Source: Deferrisomatales bacterium
GTDB taxonomy: Bacteria > Desulfobacterota > Deferrisomatia > Deferrisomatales > Deferrisomataceae
Length of the DNA: 47,123 nucleotides
Direction of reading: 5' to 3'
Assembly: GCA_024277875.1 (NCBI GenBank)
Contig: JAJRUI010000027.1
Location: 1 to 47,123 of the forward strand
The position numbers and the translations under genes are program-made. The first letter of the stretch is position 1, and the number at the start of each line of letters is the position of its first letter. Below are positions 26,488 through 36,438 of the stretch, in pieces. The notes below the pieces were generated by a model. It worked only from the letters and a program-made list of their open reading frames with translations. It did no database searches and was not told the DNA's origin.

Positions 26488-27111
26488 TCAGTGGGCGGAA
26501 GCGAGGTCCAGGGCCGACCGCCGGTCGCCCCACCCCAGCACCAGCCGGCAGCCGGCGGGTTCGGCGTCCAGGGGCGACAGGCGGCCGACCAGGGGGGGCG
26601 GGGGCGGGGTGCCCTGGATCGACACCACCAGGAGTCCGGCGGCCCGGGCCGCGGCGTGCACGTCGTCGGCCGAACCGAGCACGGGGGCGTGGAACCACGC
26701 GCCGTCGTGCTGGAAACGGCCGCGGGCCGGGTCGAACACGGCCCGGCAGAACGCGCGCAGGCGCAGGCACGATTCCGACTCCCAGCCCACGCTCTCCCAC
26801 GCGTCCCCGACGACCTCCAGGTACACCCCCAGCGGTTCCTCCGGAGCGGAGGCGCCGGCCGGCGGGGTGGCCGGGCCGGTCACGGTCCGGGTGGGCCCCT
26901 CGAACGCCCGGTCCAGGAGCCGGGCCAGGGCGTCGTGCACCCGGGCGTAGGTGTCCAGTTCCATGCAGCCGGTGAGGATCCCGGCTACAAGGGCTTCCCC
27001 CAGGTCCGCGGCCTCTTCCCGGGGCAGGGCGCCTTCGTCGGCAGCCAGCTGGACCGCTTTGCCGAGGGCGACGAATGTGTCGGCGTCTCTTGTAACCATC
27101 GGGGGTTTCAT
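26488..27111 (-). CDS. Hypothetical protein
   Basis: The 207-residue frame has coding-like composition and lies in line with its neighbours (47 bases from radA, 56 from rodA). It has no signal peptide, membrane helix or motif that I recognise. It shows an acidic helical N-terminal part (residues 10-75), a proline-rich linker with T-P-P-A-G-A-S-A-P, and a C-terminal part containing six prolines in a P-P-P-P-P run. GGAGGG lies close before the ATG. Function unknown. Confidence 0.7.
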   Translation of the reverse strand: MKPPMVTRDADTFVALGKAVQLAADEGALPREEAADLGEALVAGILTGCMELDTYARVHDALARLLDRAFEGPTRTVTGPATPPAGASAPEEPLGVYLEVVGDAWESVGWESESCLRLRAFCRAVFDPARGRFQHDGAWFHAPVLGSADDVHAAARAAGLLVVSIQGTPPPPPLVGRLSPLDAEPAGCRLVLGWGDRRSALDLASAH

Positions 27112-27166
27112 CGGCCCTCCCGGGGAGAAACTAAAGGGTCCGGGCCGGCAAATCTTCCCGGGCGCG

Positions 27167-28270
27167 TCACCCCCCGAACCGGGTGTACCGCCTCGAACGG
27201 ATGTTCAGCAGGAGCCCCACCACCAGGTAGGTGGTGAGCACCGACGAGCCGCCGTACGAGAACAGGGGCAGGGGAACGCCGACCACCGGAAACAGGCCGA
27301 GGACCATGCCCACGTTCACGACCACGTGGTAGAACAGGATGCTGGTCACGGCCACCGCCAGGAGCCGGCCGAACGGGTCCCGGGCCTTGGCAGCGATGTC
27401 CAGCCCCCACAGGACGAGCAGCGCGAACAGGGCGAGGACGAGCAACGACCCGGCCAGCCCCCACTCCTCGGCCAGCACCGAGAAGATGAAGTCGGTGTGC
27501 CGCTCGGGCAGGAACTGCAGGTGGGCCTGGGTGCCCTTCAGGAATCCCTTTCCCAGGATCTGGCCGGACCCCACCGCGATCTTGGACTGGATGATGTGGT
27601 ACCCGGCGCCCAGGGGGTCCCGCTCCGGGTCCAGGAACGTCAGGATCCTCCGGCGCTGGTAGTCGTGGAGCACGGACCACAGGACCGGGGCTGCGGCCGC
27701 TCCGGCCACGGCCGCGCCCGCCAGGACCCGCCGGCGGACCCCCTGAAACAGGACGACCGCGGCTGCGACGCCCAGCACCAGCACGGCCGTGCCCAGGTCG
27801 GGCTGGAGCAGGATCAGCCCCACGGGCACGGCCGTCAGGACCGCGGGCAGCCACAGCCGGCGGAGGCCGTACGGGGGAGGGGAGGGTTCTCTGGACAGGA
27901 CGTGGGCGATCATCACCCCCATCCCGATCTTCATGAACTCCGACGGTTGGATCCGCAAGGGGCCCAGGGCCAGCCACCGCTGGGCGCCCATGCTGGACCG
28001 CCCGGTCACGAGCACCAGGACGAGCAGGAGCACCAGGGCAGCGAACAGGGGAACGGCGTAGGTGTCCAGGTGCCGGTAGTCCACGGCCAGGACCAGGCCC
28101 AGCGCGAGCCAGCCGAGGGCCATCCACCGGGCCTGGCGGACGGCGTAGCCAGCCACCGAGCCGTCCGGCCCGTGGCTCGCGCTCCACAGCACCACGAGGC
28201 CCAGCGCCGACAGCAGCGCCACCACCCCGAGCAGCCCGTAGTCCAGCTGGCTCGGCCAGCCCCGCCTCAC
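27167..28270 (-). CDS. rodA: Rod-shape peptidoglycan glycosyltransferase RodA
   Basis: The 367-residue SEDS protein has about ten membrane helices, Q-P-S-E-F-M-K-I near residue 105, the catalytic-Asp region Q-P-D-L-G-T-A, the loop E-R-H-T-D-F-I-F and the end F-S-Y-G-G-S-S. It polymerises lipid II during elongation together with PBP2, encoded directly upstream. The GTG start overlaps the PBP2 stop (GTGA). It is the last gene of the mreBCD-mrdA-rodA operon. Confidence 0.95.
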   Translation of the reverse strand: MRRGWPSQLDYGLLGVVALLSALGLVVLWSASHGPDGSVAGYAVRQARWMALGWLALGLVLAVDYRHLDTYAVPLFAALVLLLVLVLVTGRSSMGAQRWLALGPLRIQPSEFMKIGMGVMIAHVLSREPSPPPYGLRRLWLPAVLTAVPVGLILLQPDLGTAVLVLGVAAAVVLFQGVRRRVLAGAAVAGAAAAPVLWSVLHDYQRRRILTFLDPERDPLGAGYHIIQSKIAVGSGQILGKGFLKGTQAHLQFLPERHTDFIFSVLAEEWGLAGSLLVLALFALLVLWGLDIAAKARDPFGRLLAVAVTSILFYHVVVNVGMVLGLFPVVGVPLPLFSYGGSSVLTTYLVVGLLLNIRSRRYTRFGG

Positions 28271-30123
28271 CGGTCCACCCCGTTCCGGGCCACGCCCTCC
28301 CGTTCCAGGTCGCGGTACGTCTCCACCACCTTGCGGGCCACCGGGCCTGCGGCCGATCCGCCGTGTCCCCCGTGTTCGATCACCACGGCGAACGCGATCC
28401 TGGGGTCGTCGGCCGGTGCGTACCCGACGAACAGCGCGTGGTCCCGGTGTTCCCACGGGATCTCCCGGTCGGCCAGACCCTGTTCGCTGGGCATCTTGAT
28501 CACCTGGGCCGTCCCGGTCTTGCCCGCCACGGGGAAGCCGTCCACCTCGGCCTTGCGGGCGGTTCCGTGCTCCCCGGCCACCACCTGGCGCATCGCCCGG
28601 CGCACCTGGTCCAGGTGGATGCGCTGGAACGGCAGCCGGCCCAGCTCCCGGGGCGGCACCTCTTGGACGGCCCGGCCGTCCGGGTCCTCGATCCGGGACA
28701 CGATCCGGGGCCACATCCGCGCGCCCATGGGGTGGGCCACGGCCGCGGTCATGGCCGCGAGTTGGAGGGGGGTGGCGAGCACGTAGCCCTGGCCGATCGC
28801 CACCGACAGGGTCTCCCCGGCGTACCACGGCTCGCCCCGCGCCCGGCGCTTCCACCGTTTGGACGGCACCAGACCCCCCTTCTCGCCGGGCAGGTCGATC
28901 TCGGTGGGCCGGCCGAGCCCCAACTCGGTCGTCCACCGATGGATGGTGTCCACCCCCAGGTCCAGGCCCAGCTGGTAGAAGTACACGTCGCACGACTCGA
29001 TCAGGGCCTTTTGCAGGTCCACGGCGCCGTGGCCGGTCCGTTTCCAGCAGCGGTAGTCCCGGCCGGCGAACGGCAGCGCTCCCGAGCAGAACGCCTCGGT
29101 GCGGGGGGTGATCGCGCCCTCGGCCAGCCCGGCCAGGGCCATCGCGACCTTGAACGTGCTGCCCGGCGGGTACTGCCCCCGGATCGCCCGGTTCTGGAGC
29201 GGGTGGCGGGGGTCCTCGACCAGGGCCTTCCACTCGTCGGCCGCCACGCCCCGGGCCAGGCGGTTCGGGTCGATCGACGGCTTGGAGACCAGGGCCAGCA
29301 CGTCCCCGGTGGCTACCTCCAGCACCACCACCGAGCCCACCTGGTCGCCCAGGGCGGCTTCGGCCGCTTCCTGGAGGCGGCGGTCGATGGTGAGCACCAG
29401 GTTGCGCCCGGGCCGGGCCGGCCTGGACGCGAGCACCCTGAGCTGGCGCCCCCGCACGTCCACCTCCACCTGGGCGCCCCCTGCCTCGCCGCGCAACGGG
29501 CCTTCCCACGCCCACTCGAGCCCGGTCCGGCCCAGGTAGTCGCCGGGCGCGTACTCGGCGAACGCGGGCTCGCCGAGTTCCCGGCCCGAGATCGCACCCA
29601 CGTACCCGAGGGTCGGCCCCAACAGCTCGCCGAACGGGTAGTGGCGTACGGGAACGGCCCGTGCGATCACGCCGGGCAGTTCCAGCCGGTGGGCCTCCAA
29701 CTGCGCCATCTGGGTGCGGTCCAGGCGCCGCTTCAGAGTTCGGGGTTCCCACGGCGGCGGGCCGGGCCGGGCCAGGGAGTCGCGGACCGCGTCCGGGGTC
29801 AGCCCCAGGATCTGCGCCACCTCGGCGAGCCACCGGCCCCGGCCCTCGGTGGGCACTTCCTGGGGAACCAGCTGGGCGTCGAACGACGCGCGCACGTCCG
29901 CCAGGATCTCGCCCCGCCGGTCGAGGATCATGCCCCGGGGAGCCGGCCTGCGTTCGACCCGGATCCGATTGTTCTCGCTCAGATGCCGGTACTCGGCGCC
30001 CCGGTACACCTGGAGGTACGCGAGCCGCAAGGACAGGCCGGCGAACGCCAGGGCCACCAGGGACACGGCGGTCGCGAACCGGGCCCTCAGGCGTTTCCGG
30101 CCCATGGGGGGGGACGGGATCAT
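28267..30123 (-). CDS. mrdA: Penicillin-binding protein 2 (elongasome transpeptidase)
   Basis: The 618-residue protein has one N-terminal membrane anchor (residues 15-35), the pedestal domain with R-G-M-I-L-D-R-R-G, and transpeptidase motifs S-T-F-K (active serine in P-P-G-S-T-F-K), S-C-D in E-S-C-D-V-Y-F, and K-T-G in V-A-G-K-T-G-T-A. It crosslinks lateral-wall peptidoglycan. The ATG overlaps the mreD stop (ATGA). Confidence 0.96.
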   Translation of the reverse strand: MIPSPPMGRKRLRARFATAVSLVALAFAGLSLRLAYLQVYRGAEYRHLSENNRIRVERRPAPRGMILDRRGEILADVRASFDAQLVPQEVPTEGRGRWLAEVAQILGLTPDAVRDSLARPGPPPWEPRTLKRRLDRTQMAQLEAHRLELPGVIARAVPVRHYPFGELLGPTLGYVGAISGRELGEPAFAEYAPGDYLGRTGLEWAWEGPLRGEAGGAQVEVDVRGRQLRVLASRPARPGRNLVLTIDRRLQEAAEAALGDQVGSVVVLEVATGDVLALVSKPSIDPNRLARGVAADEWKALVEDPRHPLQNRAIRGQYPPGSTFKVAMALAGLAEGAITPRTEAFCSGALPFAGRDYRCWKRTGHGAVDLQKALIESCDVYFYQLGLDLGVDTIHRWTTELGLGRPTEIDLPGEKGGLVPSKRWKRRARGEPWYAGETLSVAIGQGYVLATPLQLAAMTAAVAHPMGARMWPRIVSRIEDPDGRAVQEVPPRELGRLPFQRIHLDQVRRAMRQVVAGEHGTARKAEVDGFPVAGKTGTAQVIKMPSEQGLADREIPWEHRDHALFVGYAPADDPRIAFAVVIEHGGHGGSAAGPVARKVVETYRDLEREGVARNGVDR

Positions 30124-30623
30124 CCGGGAACCAGCCGGGGGGTACGCCGGCCGGTGGCCAGCTCCAGAGCGATGAACACGACGGGCACCCACAGGGCGTC
30201 CACCACGCCCTGGCGCCAGCCCACGGCCCAGGCCGCGCCGGAGACCAGCGGGCGTTCCAGCACCCACAGCGACACGGCCGCGGACAGGCCCGCGTCGGCC
30301 AGGGCGCCGGCCGCGGCGAACGGCACGAGGAGGAGGGGGTGGTGGTCGAAGAACACGCCCCGGAACGGCCGGCACAGGCCGTACAGGACGAGGCGGGTGA
30401 ACGCAGTGAACCCGATCGGGGCGCCCGAGACCCAGTCCACCACCGCGCCGCTCCCCAGGGCGAGGAACGGACCACGCCGGGGCACGCCGGTCAGGGCGAG
30501 CCACAGGACCAGCGCACGGGTGAGATCGGGCCGCCACGGGTCGGGAACGAACAGGGGCAGGACCGACGACTGCAGGAGGATCACCCCGAGCAGCGCGGCC
30601 GCCCAGGCGAGGAAGGGCCTCAC
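30120..30623 (-). CDS. mreD: Rod shape-determining protein MreD
   Basis: A 167-residue membrane protein with about five hydrophobic helices and P-D-L-T-R-A-L-V-L-W near the start. It lies between mreC and mrdA, each joined by four-base overlaps. MreD sequence is poorly conserved, so position and topology carry the call. It belongs to the elongasome scaffold. Start GTG at 30623. Confidence 0.88.
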   Translation of the reverse strand: MRPFLAWAAALLGVILLQSSVLPLFVPDPWRPDLTRALVLWLALTGVPRRGPFLALGSGAVVDWVSGAPIGFTAFTRLVLYGLCRPFRGVFFDHHPLLLVPFAAAGALADAGLSAAVSLWVLERPLVSGAAWAVGWRQGVVDALWVPVVFIALELATGRRTPRLVPG

Positions 30624-31444
30624 GGCGGGTTCTCTTCCCCCGGGGCCGGTACCACGAACACCTCCTCCAGCCGGGACAGGTCGGCTCCCGGGGCGAGTTC
30701 GGCCCGCTGGAACACTTCGCCGGGCACGGCCTCGGCCCGGGCCACCGCCCCCACGAGCAGTCCCTTGGGGAACACGCCGCCCATGCCCGAGGTCACCACC
30801 CGGTCCCCGGGGCGGACGTCTTCGCCCCGGGCCAGGTACAGGACCCGGCACCGGTCGTCCAGCCGGCCCTCGATCACAACCTGGGCCCGGGTGCGCTGGA
30901 CGATCGCGTCCACGGCGAAGTTGGGATCGGTCAGGAGGAGGACCCGGCTCGCGTCGGGGGACACTTCGTACACCCGGCCCACCACGCCGCCGGGGGTCAG
31001 CACCGGCGCGTCCGGCCCGACGCCGTCGTCCGAACCCTTGTCGAGCACCACGGTGCGGAACCAGGCGGACGCGCTCCGGCCCACCACCCGGGCCGGCACC
31101 AGCGGAAGGTCGGTGGTCTCCCGGAACCCGGCCAGCTTCCGGAGGCGCTCGTTCTCCTGGACCACCTCTTCGACGGCCAGCAGCTCCCGCCGCAGGTCGG
31201 CCACCTCCCGCCGCAAGCGGGCCGCCTCCTCCCCGGCCTCCAGCAGGAACACGTACCGGTCAACCACGCTCCCGATGCTGTCCGCCATCCCCCGGGCCAC
31301 GGCCTGGACAGGGGTGCCCACCAGCCCGAGGGGGCCGGGCACGCCGCCGTCCACGCCCCGGTGGGACACGAGGAACCCCAGGGCGAGACCGGCGAAGCCG
31401 ATCCCGGCGATGGCGGCGCGGTGGCGCAACAGGAACGAGAGCAT
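30620..31444 (-). CDS. mreC: Rod shape-determining protein MreC
   Basis: The 274-residue protein has one N-terminal membrane helix, a coiled coil with repeated E and L residues (about residues 70-105), and two beta-barrel-like domains with V-V-G-R-V-Y-E-V and D-R-V-V-T-S-G-M-G-G-V-F-P-K-G, the usual MreC signature. It links cytoplasmic MreB to the periplasmic synthesis enzymes. ATG start at 31444, 79 bases after mreB. Confidence 0.95.
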   Translation of the reverse strand: MLSFLLRHRAAIAGIGFAGLALGFLVSHRGVDGGVPGPLGLVGTPVQAVARGMADSIGSVVDRYVFLLEAGEEAARLRREVADLRRELLAVEEVVQENERLRKLAGFRETTDLPLVPARVVGRSASAWFRTVVLDKGSDDGVGPDAPVLTPGGVVGRVYEVSPDASRVLLLTDPNFAVDAIVQRTRAQVVIEGRLDDRCRVLYLARGEDVRPGDRVVTSGMGGVFPKGLLVGAVARAEAVPGEVFQRAELAPGADLSRLEEVFVVPAPGEENPP

Positions 31445-31523
31445 GGCTGTCTCACCCCCCCCCGGTGCCGGGGCAGGTACGGGTCAGGATCGGTTCTTCA
31501 GGGCCGGCCCGGGAAGCGGGCGG

Positions 31524-32640
<1,117 letters not shown>

Positions 32641-32721
32641 GGACGCCTCCGGGCCGGTTTTCCGGACGAACGGGCCGTGGTACCTTAAAGCGCTTCGCAA
32701 CCCAGACCCGGGAGAGATCCG

Positions 32722-33498
32722 ATGGCGTACTCCGAACTGGTGCTCGAGCGGCAGGGGCCGGTGGCCGTGCTCACCCTGAACCGGCCGAAGCGGCGAAACG
32801 CCCTGTCCCTGTCCCTGATGACCGAGGTGCTGGCCGCCCTGGACGAGATCCGGGACGACGGGTCGGTGCGCGCGGTGGTCCTCAAGGGCGCCGGCCCCGT
32901 GTTTTCGGCCGGCCACGACCTGTCCGAGATGACCGGGCGGGACGTGCGGGCGTACCGGGAGATCTTCGACACCTGCACCCGCATGATGAACGCCATCCAG
33001 GCCCTGCCCCAGCCGGTGATCGCCCAGGTGCACGGCATCGCCACGGCGGCCGGGTGCCAGTTGGTGGCCACCTGCGACCTGGCCGTGGCCGAGGAAGGAG
33101 CCCGGTTCGCCACCCCCGGGGTGAAGATCGGCCTGTTCTGCTCGACCCCGATGGTGCCCCTGGTGCGGGCCGTGGGCCGCAAGAAAGCGCTGGAGATGCT
33201 GCTCACCGGAGAGTTCCTGGACGCCCGGGAGGCCCGGGAATTCGGGCTCGTGAACCGGGTGGTGCCGGCCGACCGGCTCGCGGACGAGACCCTGGCCCTG
33301 GCGAACCGGATCGCGGACGCGAGCCCGATGACCGTGGGGCTCGGAAAGGCGGCGTTCTACGCCCAGGTGGACCTGGCGATGCCCCAGGCCTACGACTACG
33401 CCAAGGAGGTGATGAGCCTCAACGCGATGGCCGTGGACGCCCAGGAGGGGATGTGCGCGTTCCTCGAGAAGCGCCCCCCGGAGTGGAAGGGGCGGTGA
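32722..33498 (+). CDS. Enoyl-CoA hydratase/isomerase family protein
   Basis: The 258-residue crotonase-fold protein has [10 protein letters not shown] near the start, the oxyanion-hole motif [10 protein letters not shown], and [11 protein letters not shown] in the second half. At the usual catalytic glutamate sites, the residues are less typical, so the exact reaction (hydration, isomerisation, decarboxylation) cannot be told. The length matches mitochondrial ECHDC3-like and bacterial homologues. GGGAGAG precedes the ATG. It may act in fatty-acid or aromatic-acid breakdown. Confidence 0.88.
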   Translation: MAYSELVLERQGPVAVLTLNRPKRRNALSLSLMTEVLAALDEIRDDGSVRAVVLKGAGPVFSAGHDLSEMTGRDVRAYREIFDTCTRMMNAIQALPQPVIAQVHGIATAAGCQLVATCDLAVAEEGARFATPGVKIGLFCSTPMVPLVRAVGRKKALEMLLTGEFLDAREAREFGLVNRVVPADRLADETLALANRIADASPMTVGLGKAAFYAQVDLAMPQAYDYAKEVMSLNAMAVDAQEGMCAFLEKRPPEWKGR

Positions 33499-33938
33499 AG
33501 CCCGGGACGCCCATGGCCCGGTGGAAACCGGCCGCGGCCGCGCGCACCCACCTGCTGGCCGCCGGGCTCCTGTGGACCGTGGTGGGCGCGGGGCTCCTCG
33601 CGGCCGGCCTGCGGTGGTGCGCCGGGATCGGGGGGGCTGCGGCGTGGGGGCTGGCCGCGGCAGGGGTCGCGGCCGGCCTGCTCAAGGGCCGCCTGGCCCT
33701 GGACCGCACCGCACGCCGCGCAGCGGCCCGGATCCGCAGCCGGGGCGACGGCAACTGCCTCGGCGGGTTCCTGTCGTGGAAGACCTGGCTGTTCGTGCTG
33801 GGGATGATGGGGCTGGGGGCCGTGCTGCGACGGAGCGGGCTGAGCCGGGCCGTGCTCGGCCCGGTGTACACCGCGGTGGGCACCGCCCTGCTGTGGGGCA
33901 GCCGGATCTACTGGGCCGAGCGGGCCCGCTCGGCCTGA
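33495..33938 (+). CDS. Small membrane protein of unknown function
   Basis: The 147-residue frame starts at a GTG overlapping the hydratase stop (GTGA); an ATG at 33513 is the alternative. It has about four hydrophobic helices (residues 20-45, 47-65, 95-115, 120-138), the basic loop [10 protein letters not shown] and a [13 protein letters not shown] motif between helices 2 and 3. It looks like a family of small inner-membrane proteins with no assigned role. Its last 31 bases overlap the convergent acyltransferase gene. Confidence 0.75.
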   Translation: MKPGTPMARWKPAAAARTHLLAAGLLWTVVGAGLLAAGLRWCAGIGGAAAWGLAAAGVAAGLLKGRLALDRTARRAAARIRSRGDGNCLGGFLSWKTWLFVLGMMGLGAVLRRSGLSRAVLGPVYTAVGTALLWGSRIYWAERARSA

Positions 33939-34726
33939 ACCACGGGCACGCCCCACTCCCCGAGGGTCTCCCGCACGAACGCCAGGCACGCCCGGTGCAC
34001 CTGGTTGCCCCGGCCGTCCGGCGCCAGGGGCGGGCCGAACCGGAACCGGACCGGGATCGACGGGTCCACGCGGCCCACGTCCTTGAGCCGTTTGCCGTTT
34101 CCCCACGCGTGGGTCTGGAGCGCGATCGGGACCACCGGCACCCCGGCCCGGGCGGCCAGCTTGGCGCCGATCGAGTTGAACCGGGCCGGGTCCAGGGTCA
34201 CGGATCGGGTGGTCTGGGGGAACACGATCACCGACACGCCCCGGTCGAGGCGCGCCTTTCCCTCTCGGAGCACGGTGGCCAGATCCTCCCGGGGGTTCTG
34301 GCGCCCCACCACCACCGGGTCCCGGGAACGCATCACGTGGCCGAACACCGGGTACGCGAGCAGGCTGTCCTTGACCACGAACGTCACCGGCCGCACCGGC
34401 TGGATGATGCCCGGCAGCACGAACGTCTCCAGCGTGCTCATGTGGTTGCCCACGAACACGGCCGGTCCGTCCAGGCCCCGGACGTGGTCCATCCCCTCCA
34501 CCACCAGCCGGGCGCCCACCCCCTCGAGGGCCCGGACGATCCGCAGGCTCGACACGACCCACTGGTCGTCGCCGTAGCGCCCCCGCTTCGCCCGCCGGCT
34601 CGCCCGGGCCACCGTGTAGCCCACCGACAGGTAGAACGGCAGTTCCGGCCACGGGCTCAGGCGGGCCAGCAGGGTTTTCCGGCTCAGCGGCAGGGACTGG
34701 TAGACGTCGTGGTCGGCCAACCGCAT
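33908..34726 (-). CDS. 1-acylglycerol-3-phosphate acyltransferase family (PlsC-like)
   Basis: The 272-residue protein has the acyltransferase block F-V-G-N-H-M-S-T-L-E-T, then S-R-D-P-V-V-V-G-R, V-I-V-F-P-Q-T-T-R-S and V-P-V-V-P-I-A-L. The catalytic H-x4-D is H-x4-E here. The family moves acyl chains onto lysophosphatidate or related acceptors at the inner membrane. GGAGGAA precedes the ATG at 34726, with a TATACT element further upstream. Substrate unknown. Confidence 0.85.
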   Translation of the reverse strand: MRLADHDVYQSLPLSRKTLLARLSPWPELPFYLSVGYTVARASRRAKRGRYGDDQWVVSSLRIVRALEGVGARLVVEGMDHVRGLDGPAVFVGNHMSTLETFVLPGIIQPVRPVTFVVKDSLLAYPVFGHVMRSRDPVVVGRQNPREDLATVLREGKARLDRGVSVIVFPQTTRSVTLDPARFNSIGAKLAARAGVPVVPIALQTHAWGNGKRLKDVGRVDPSIPVRFRFGPPLAPDGRGNQVHRACLAFVRETLGEWGVPVVQAERARSAQ

Positions 34727-34797
34727 CGGCGCGTTCCTCCGCAGGATCGGCGGAAAAGTATAGCACGGGGGCCCGGCCACGGGCCGGGAGCCACCAC

Positions 34798-34827
34798 GAA
34801 AAAGGGCGGGCCCCGAGGGGCCCGCCC
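34798..34827 (-). terminator. Terminator of cspA
   Basis: An 11-bp GC stem (34827-34817 with 34814-34804) and then T-rich sequence on the minus strand, 23 bases after the cspA stop. Confidence 0.88.
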
Positions 34828-34849
34828 CGACGCGGTTCGCCGGTGCGTC

Positions 34850-35050
34850 TCAGGCCTGGCGGACGTTGGAGGCCTGGGGGCCCTTCTGCCCGTCCACCAC
34901 GTCGAACTCGACCTGCTGGCCTTCCTGAAGGGTCTTGAACCCGTCCATCTGGATCGCGCTGAAGTGCACGAACACGTCCGGGCCGTCTTCCTGGGCGATG
35001 AAGCCGTACCCCTTCTGATCGTTGAACCACTTGACCGTCCCGATTGCCAT
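34850..35050 (-). CDS. cspA: Cold-shock protein, CspA family
   Basis: The 66-residue OB-fold protein has the RNP1 motif K-G-Y-G-F-I and RNP2 V-F-V-H-F, plus the start G-T-V-K-W-F-N. It binds single-stranded nucleic acid and can melt RNA structure. AGAGGAGG precedes the ATG. A GC stem terminator follows. Confidence 0.96.
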   Translation of the reverse strand: MAIGTVKWFNDQKGYGFIAQEDGPDVFVHFSAIQMDGFKTLQEGQQVEFDVVDGQKGPQASNVRQA

Positions 35051-35139
35051 TGCGTGCCTCCTCTAGGCGTTGTGGATGCGCCGTGCATCCGTCGGTGGTG
35101 TTGCGTGGGAGATGCGCCCGGAGGGGAGAGCCACAACCG

Positions 35140-35167
35140 GTACTACATGCTGCCCATCGCGCTTCAA
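35140..35167 (-). promoter_or_regulatory. Possible cspA promoter
   Basis: TTGAAG (35167-35162), 16-base spacer, TAGTAC (35145-35140) on the minus strand. Transcription from here would give a leader of about 80 bases, in line with cold-shock genes. The match is moderate. Confidence 0.4.
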
Positions 35168-35198
35168 TCGACCCGTTGCGCAGATGCCCTGCCACAAG

Positions 35199-35293
35199 GA
35201 AAAAGGGGAGAGGCGTCCGCCTCTCCCCTTCCAGAACTCGACCCGAGTTTTCTCGGCCGGGACAAAATGAGGCGGGTCCCGAACCAGCTGCTT
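35199..35293 (-). ncRNA. Candidate small RNA or attenuated leader
   Basis: A strong promoter (35329-35300) points to a start near 35293, and an intrinsic terminator ends about 95 bases later. No frame of meaningful length lies between. The product would be a short RNA with a T-tract end, or a leader whose terminator controls reading into cspA. Confidence 0.35.
35200..35228 (-). terminator. Intrinsic terminator upstream of cspA
   Basis: On the minus strand GGGGAGAGGCG-GA-CGCCTCTCCCC and then five T. It can end the glycosyltransferase transcript, whose stop is 120 bases upstream, and the short transcript from the promoter at 35300-35329. Confidence 0.88.
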
Positions 35294-35299
35294 GGGCGC

Positions 35300-35329
35300 A
35301 CCATACCGGTGCGGATTTTCGCGTGTCAA
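35300..35329 (-). promoter_or_regulatory. Sigma-70 promoter between the glycosyltransferase and cspA
   Basis: TTGACA (35329-35324), 18-base spacer, TATGGT (35305-35300) on the minus strand. It lies right after the glycosyltransferase stop and about 250 bases before cspA. Confidence 0.7.
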
Positions 35330-35347
35330 CAGAAAAACACCATTTTT

Positions 35348-36436
35348 TCAACCGAGGTTTGGTGGGCCCGGACGCCAGAGCCCTGCGGACGCGCCGTACA
35401 GCCACAGGGCTGCGGCGCACGCGGCGGCCGCGCGGCCGGGCCGGGTGGCCGCTGCATGCGCCCACCACCGGTCGTACGCGCGCAGGGCCGGCACCGGGCC
35501 GTGTCCGGGGGGGTAGCCCAGGGCGCGGTTCCGGGCGCAGTCCCGGGCGAACGCGAGTTGCCACGCGTTGTCGGCCGCGATCCGGCCCACCCGGGCCCAC
35601 CGGTGCAGCGGGGTCCGGCCCCCCCCGGACCAGAGGAAGCGCCGGGCCCGGCGTAGGAACGGGACGAGATCCAGCTGGCCGGTCCGGCCGTGGCGCCGGT
35701 ACGCCCCGGGCGCGTCCCGGAAGAACCCCCGGAGCCCCAATTCCTCGGCCACGAGGATCAGGGCGTTCAGCGCCTGGCGCTCGAACAGCCCCTCGGTCTC
35801 GAACCGCCGCGCCGAGGTGTGGACGGCGCCGGGCAGCACCGTCCACGCGCCCGCCGCGTCCAGCCGGCGGCCGATGCGCACGTCTTCCAGGAACGGGTCA
35901 GCCTCGTCGAACCCACCCAGCGCCTCGAAAAAGCCCCGGGACAGCCACAGCCCCTGGTCGCCGTTGAAGCACCCGGGCCGAAGGAGGGCCGTCTTGGCCT
36001 CGTAGAAGTAGTAGGCGCCCCGGCGCCCGGGCCGGGTGCGCCGGAACCGCAGCCGGAACCGGCCGGCCACGGCGTCGGGGCCGCGGCCGGCCCGTTCCCG
36101 GGCCATGCGGCCGCCGGCCCGGGCGAGAAGGTCCGGGTCGCGCAGCCGGGTGTCGGCGTGGAGGAACAACAGGTCGTCCGCGGCAGCCGCCCGGGCGCCC
36201 CGGTTCATCTGGGCGCCCCGTCCCCGGGGGGCGGCCACGACCCGGCACGCCACACCCAGGTCCTGGCCCGCGGCCCGGGCCGCGTCCGGGGTGCCGTCCC
36301 GGCTTCCGCCGTCGGCCACGACCACCTCCAGGGGGACCCCCCGCTGGCCGGCCAGGTCGGCGAGCAGCCGGGGAACGGCCCCGGCCTCGTCCACGGCCGG
36401 AACCACCACCGAAAGCCGGGGACGCGGGGGAGGCAC
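35348..36436 (-). CDS. Family 2 glycosyltransferase, TIGR04283-like
   Basis: The 362-residue protein has the GT-A start L-S-V-V-V-P-A-V-D-E-A, V-V-A-D-G-G-S-R-D-G-T, G-R-G-A-Q-M-N-R-G-A, L-L-F-L-H-A-D-T and G-D-Q-G-L-W-L-S. This is the TIGR04283 pattern, a family named from occurrence near radical SAM or arsenosugar genes. The C-terminal 120 residues are an extension containing a hydrophobic tail. The GTG start is two bases after the stop of the upstream kinase gene, so the two are in one transcript. Sugar and acceptor unknown. Confidence 0.82.
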   Translation of the reverse strand: MPPPRPRLSVVVPAVDEAGAVPRLLADLAGQRGVPLEVVVADGGSRDGTPDAARAAGQDLGVACRVVAAPRGRGAQMNRGARAAAADDLLFLHADTRLRDPDLLARAGGRMARERAGRGPDAVAGRFRLRFRRTRPGRRGAYYFYEAKTALLRPGCFNGDQGLWLSRGFFEALGGFDEADPFLEDVRIGRRLDAAGAWTVLPGAVHTSARRFETEGLFERQALNALILVAEELGLRGFFRDAPGAYRRHGRTGQLDLVPFLRRARRFLWSGGGRTPLHRWARVGRIAADNAWQLAFARDCARNRALGYPPGHGPVPALRAYDRWWAHAAATRPGRAAAACAAALWLYGASAGLWRPGPPNLG

Positions 36437-36438
36437 GA

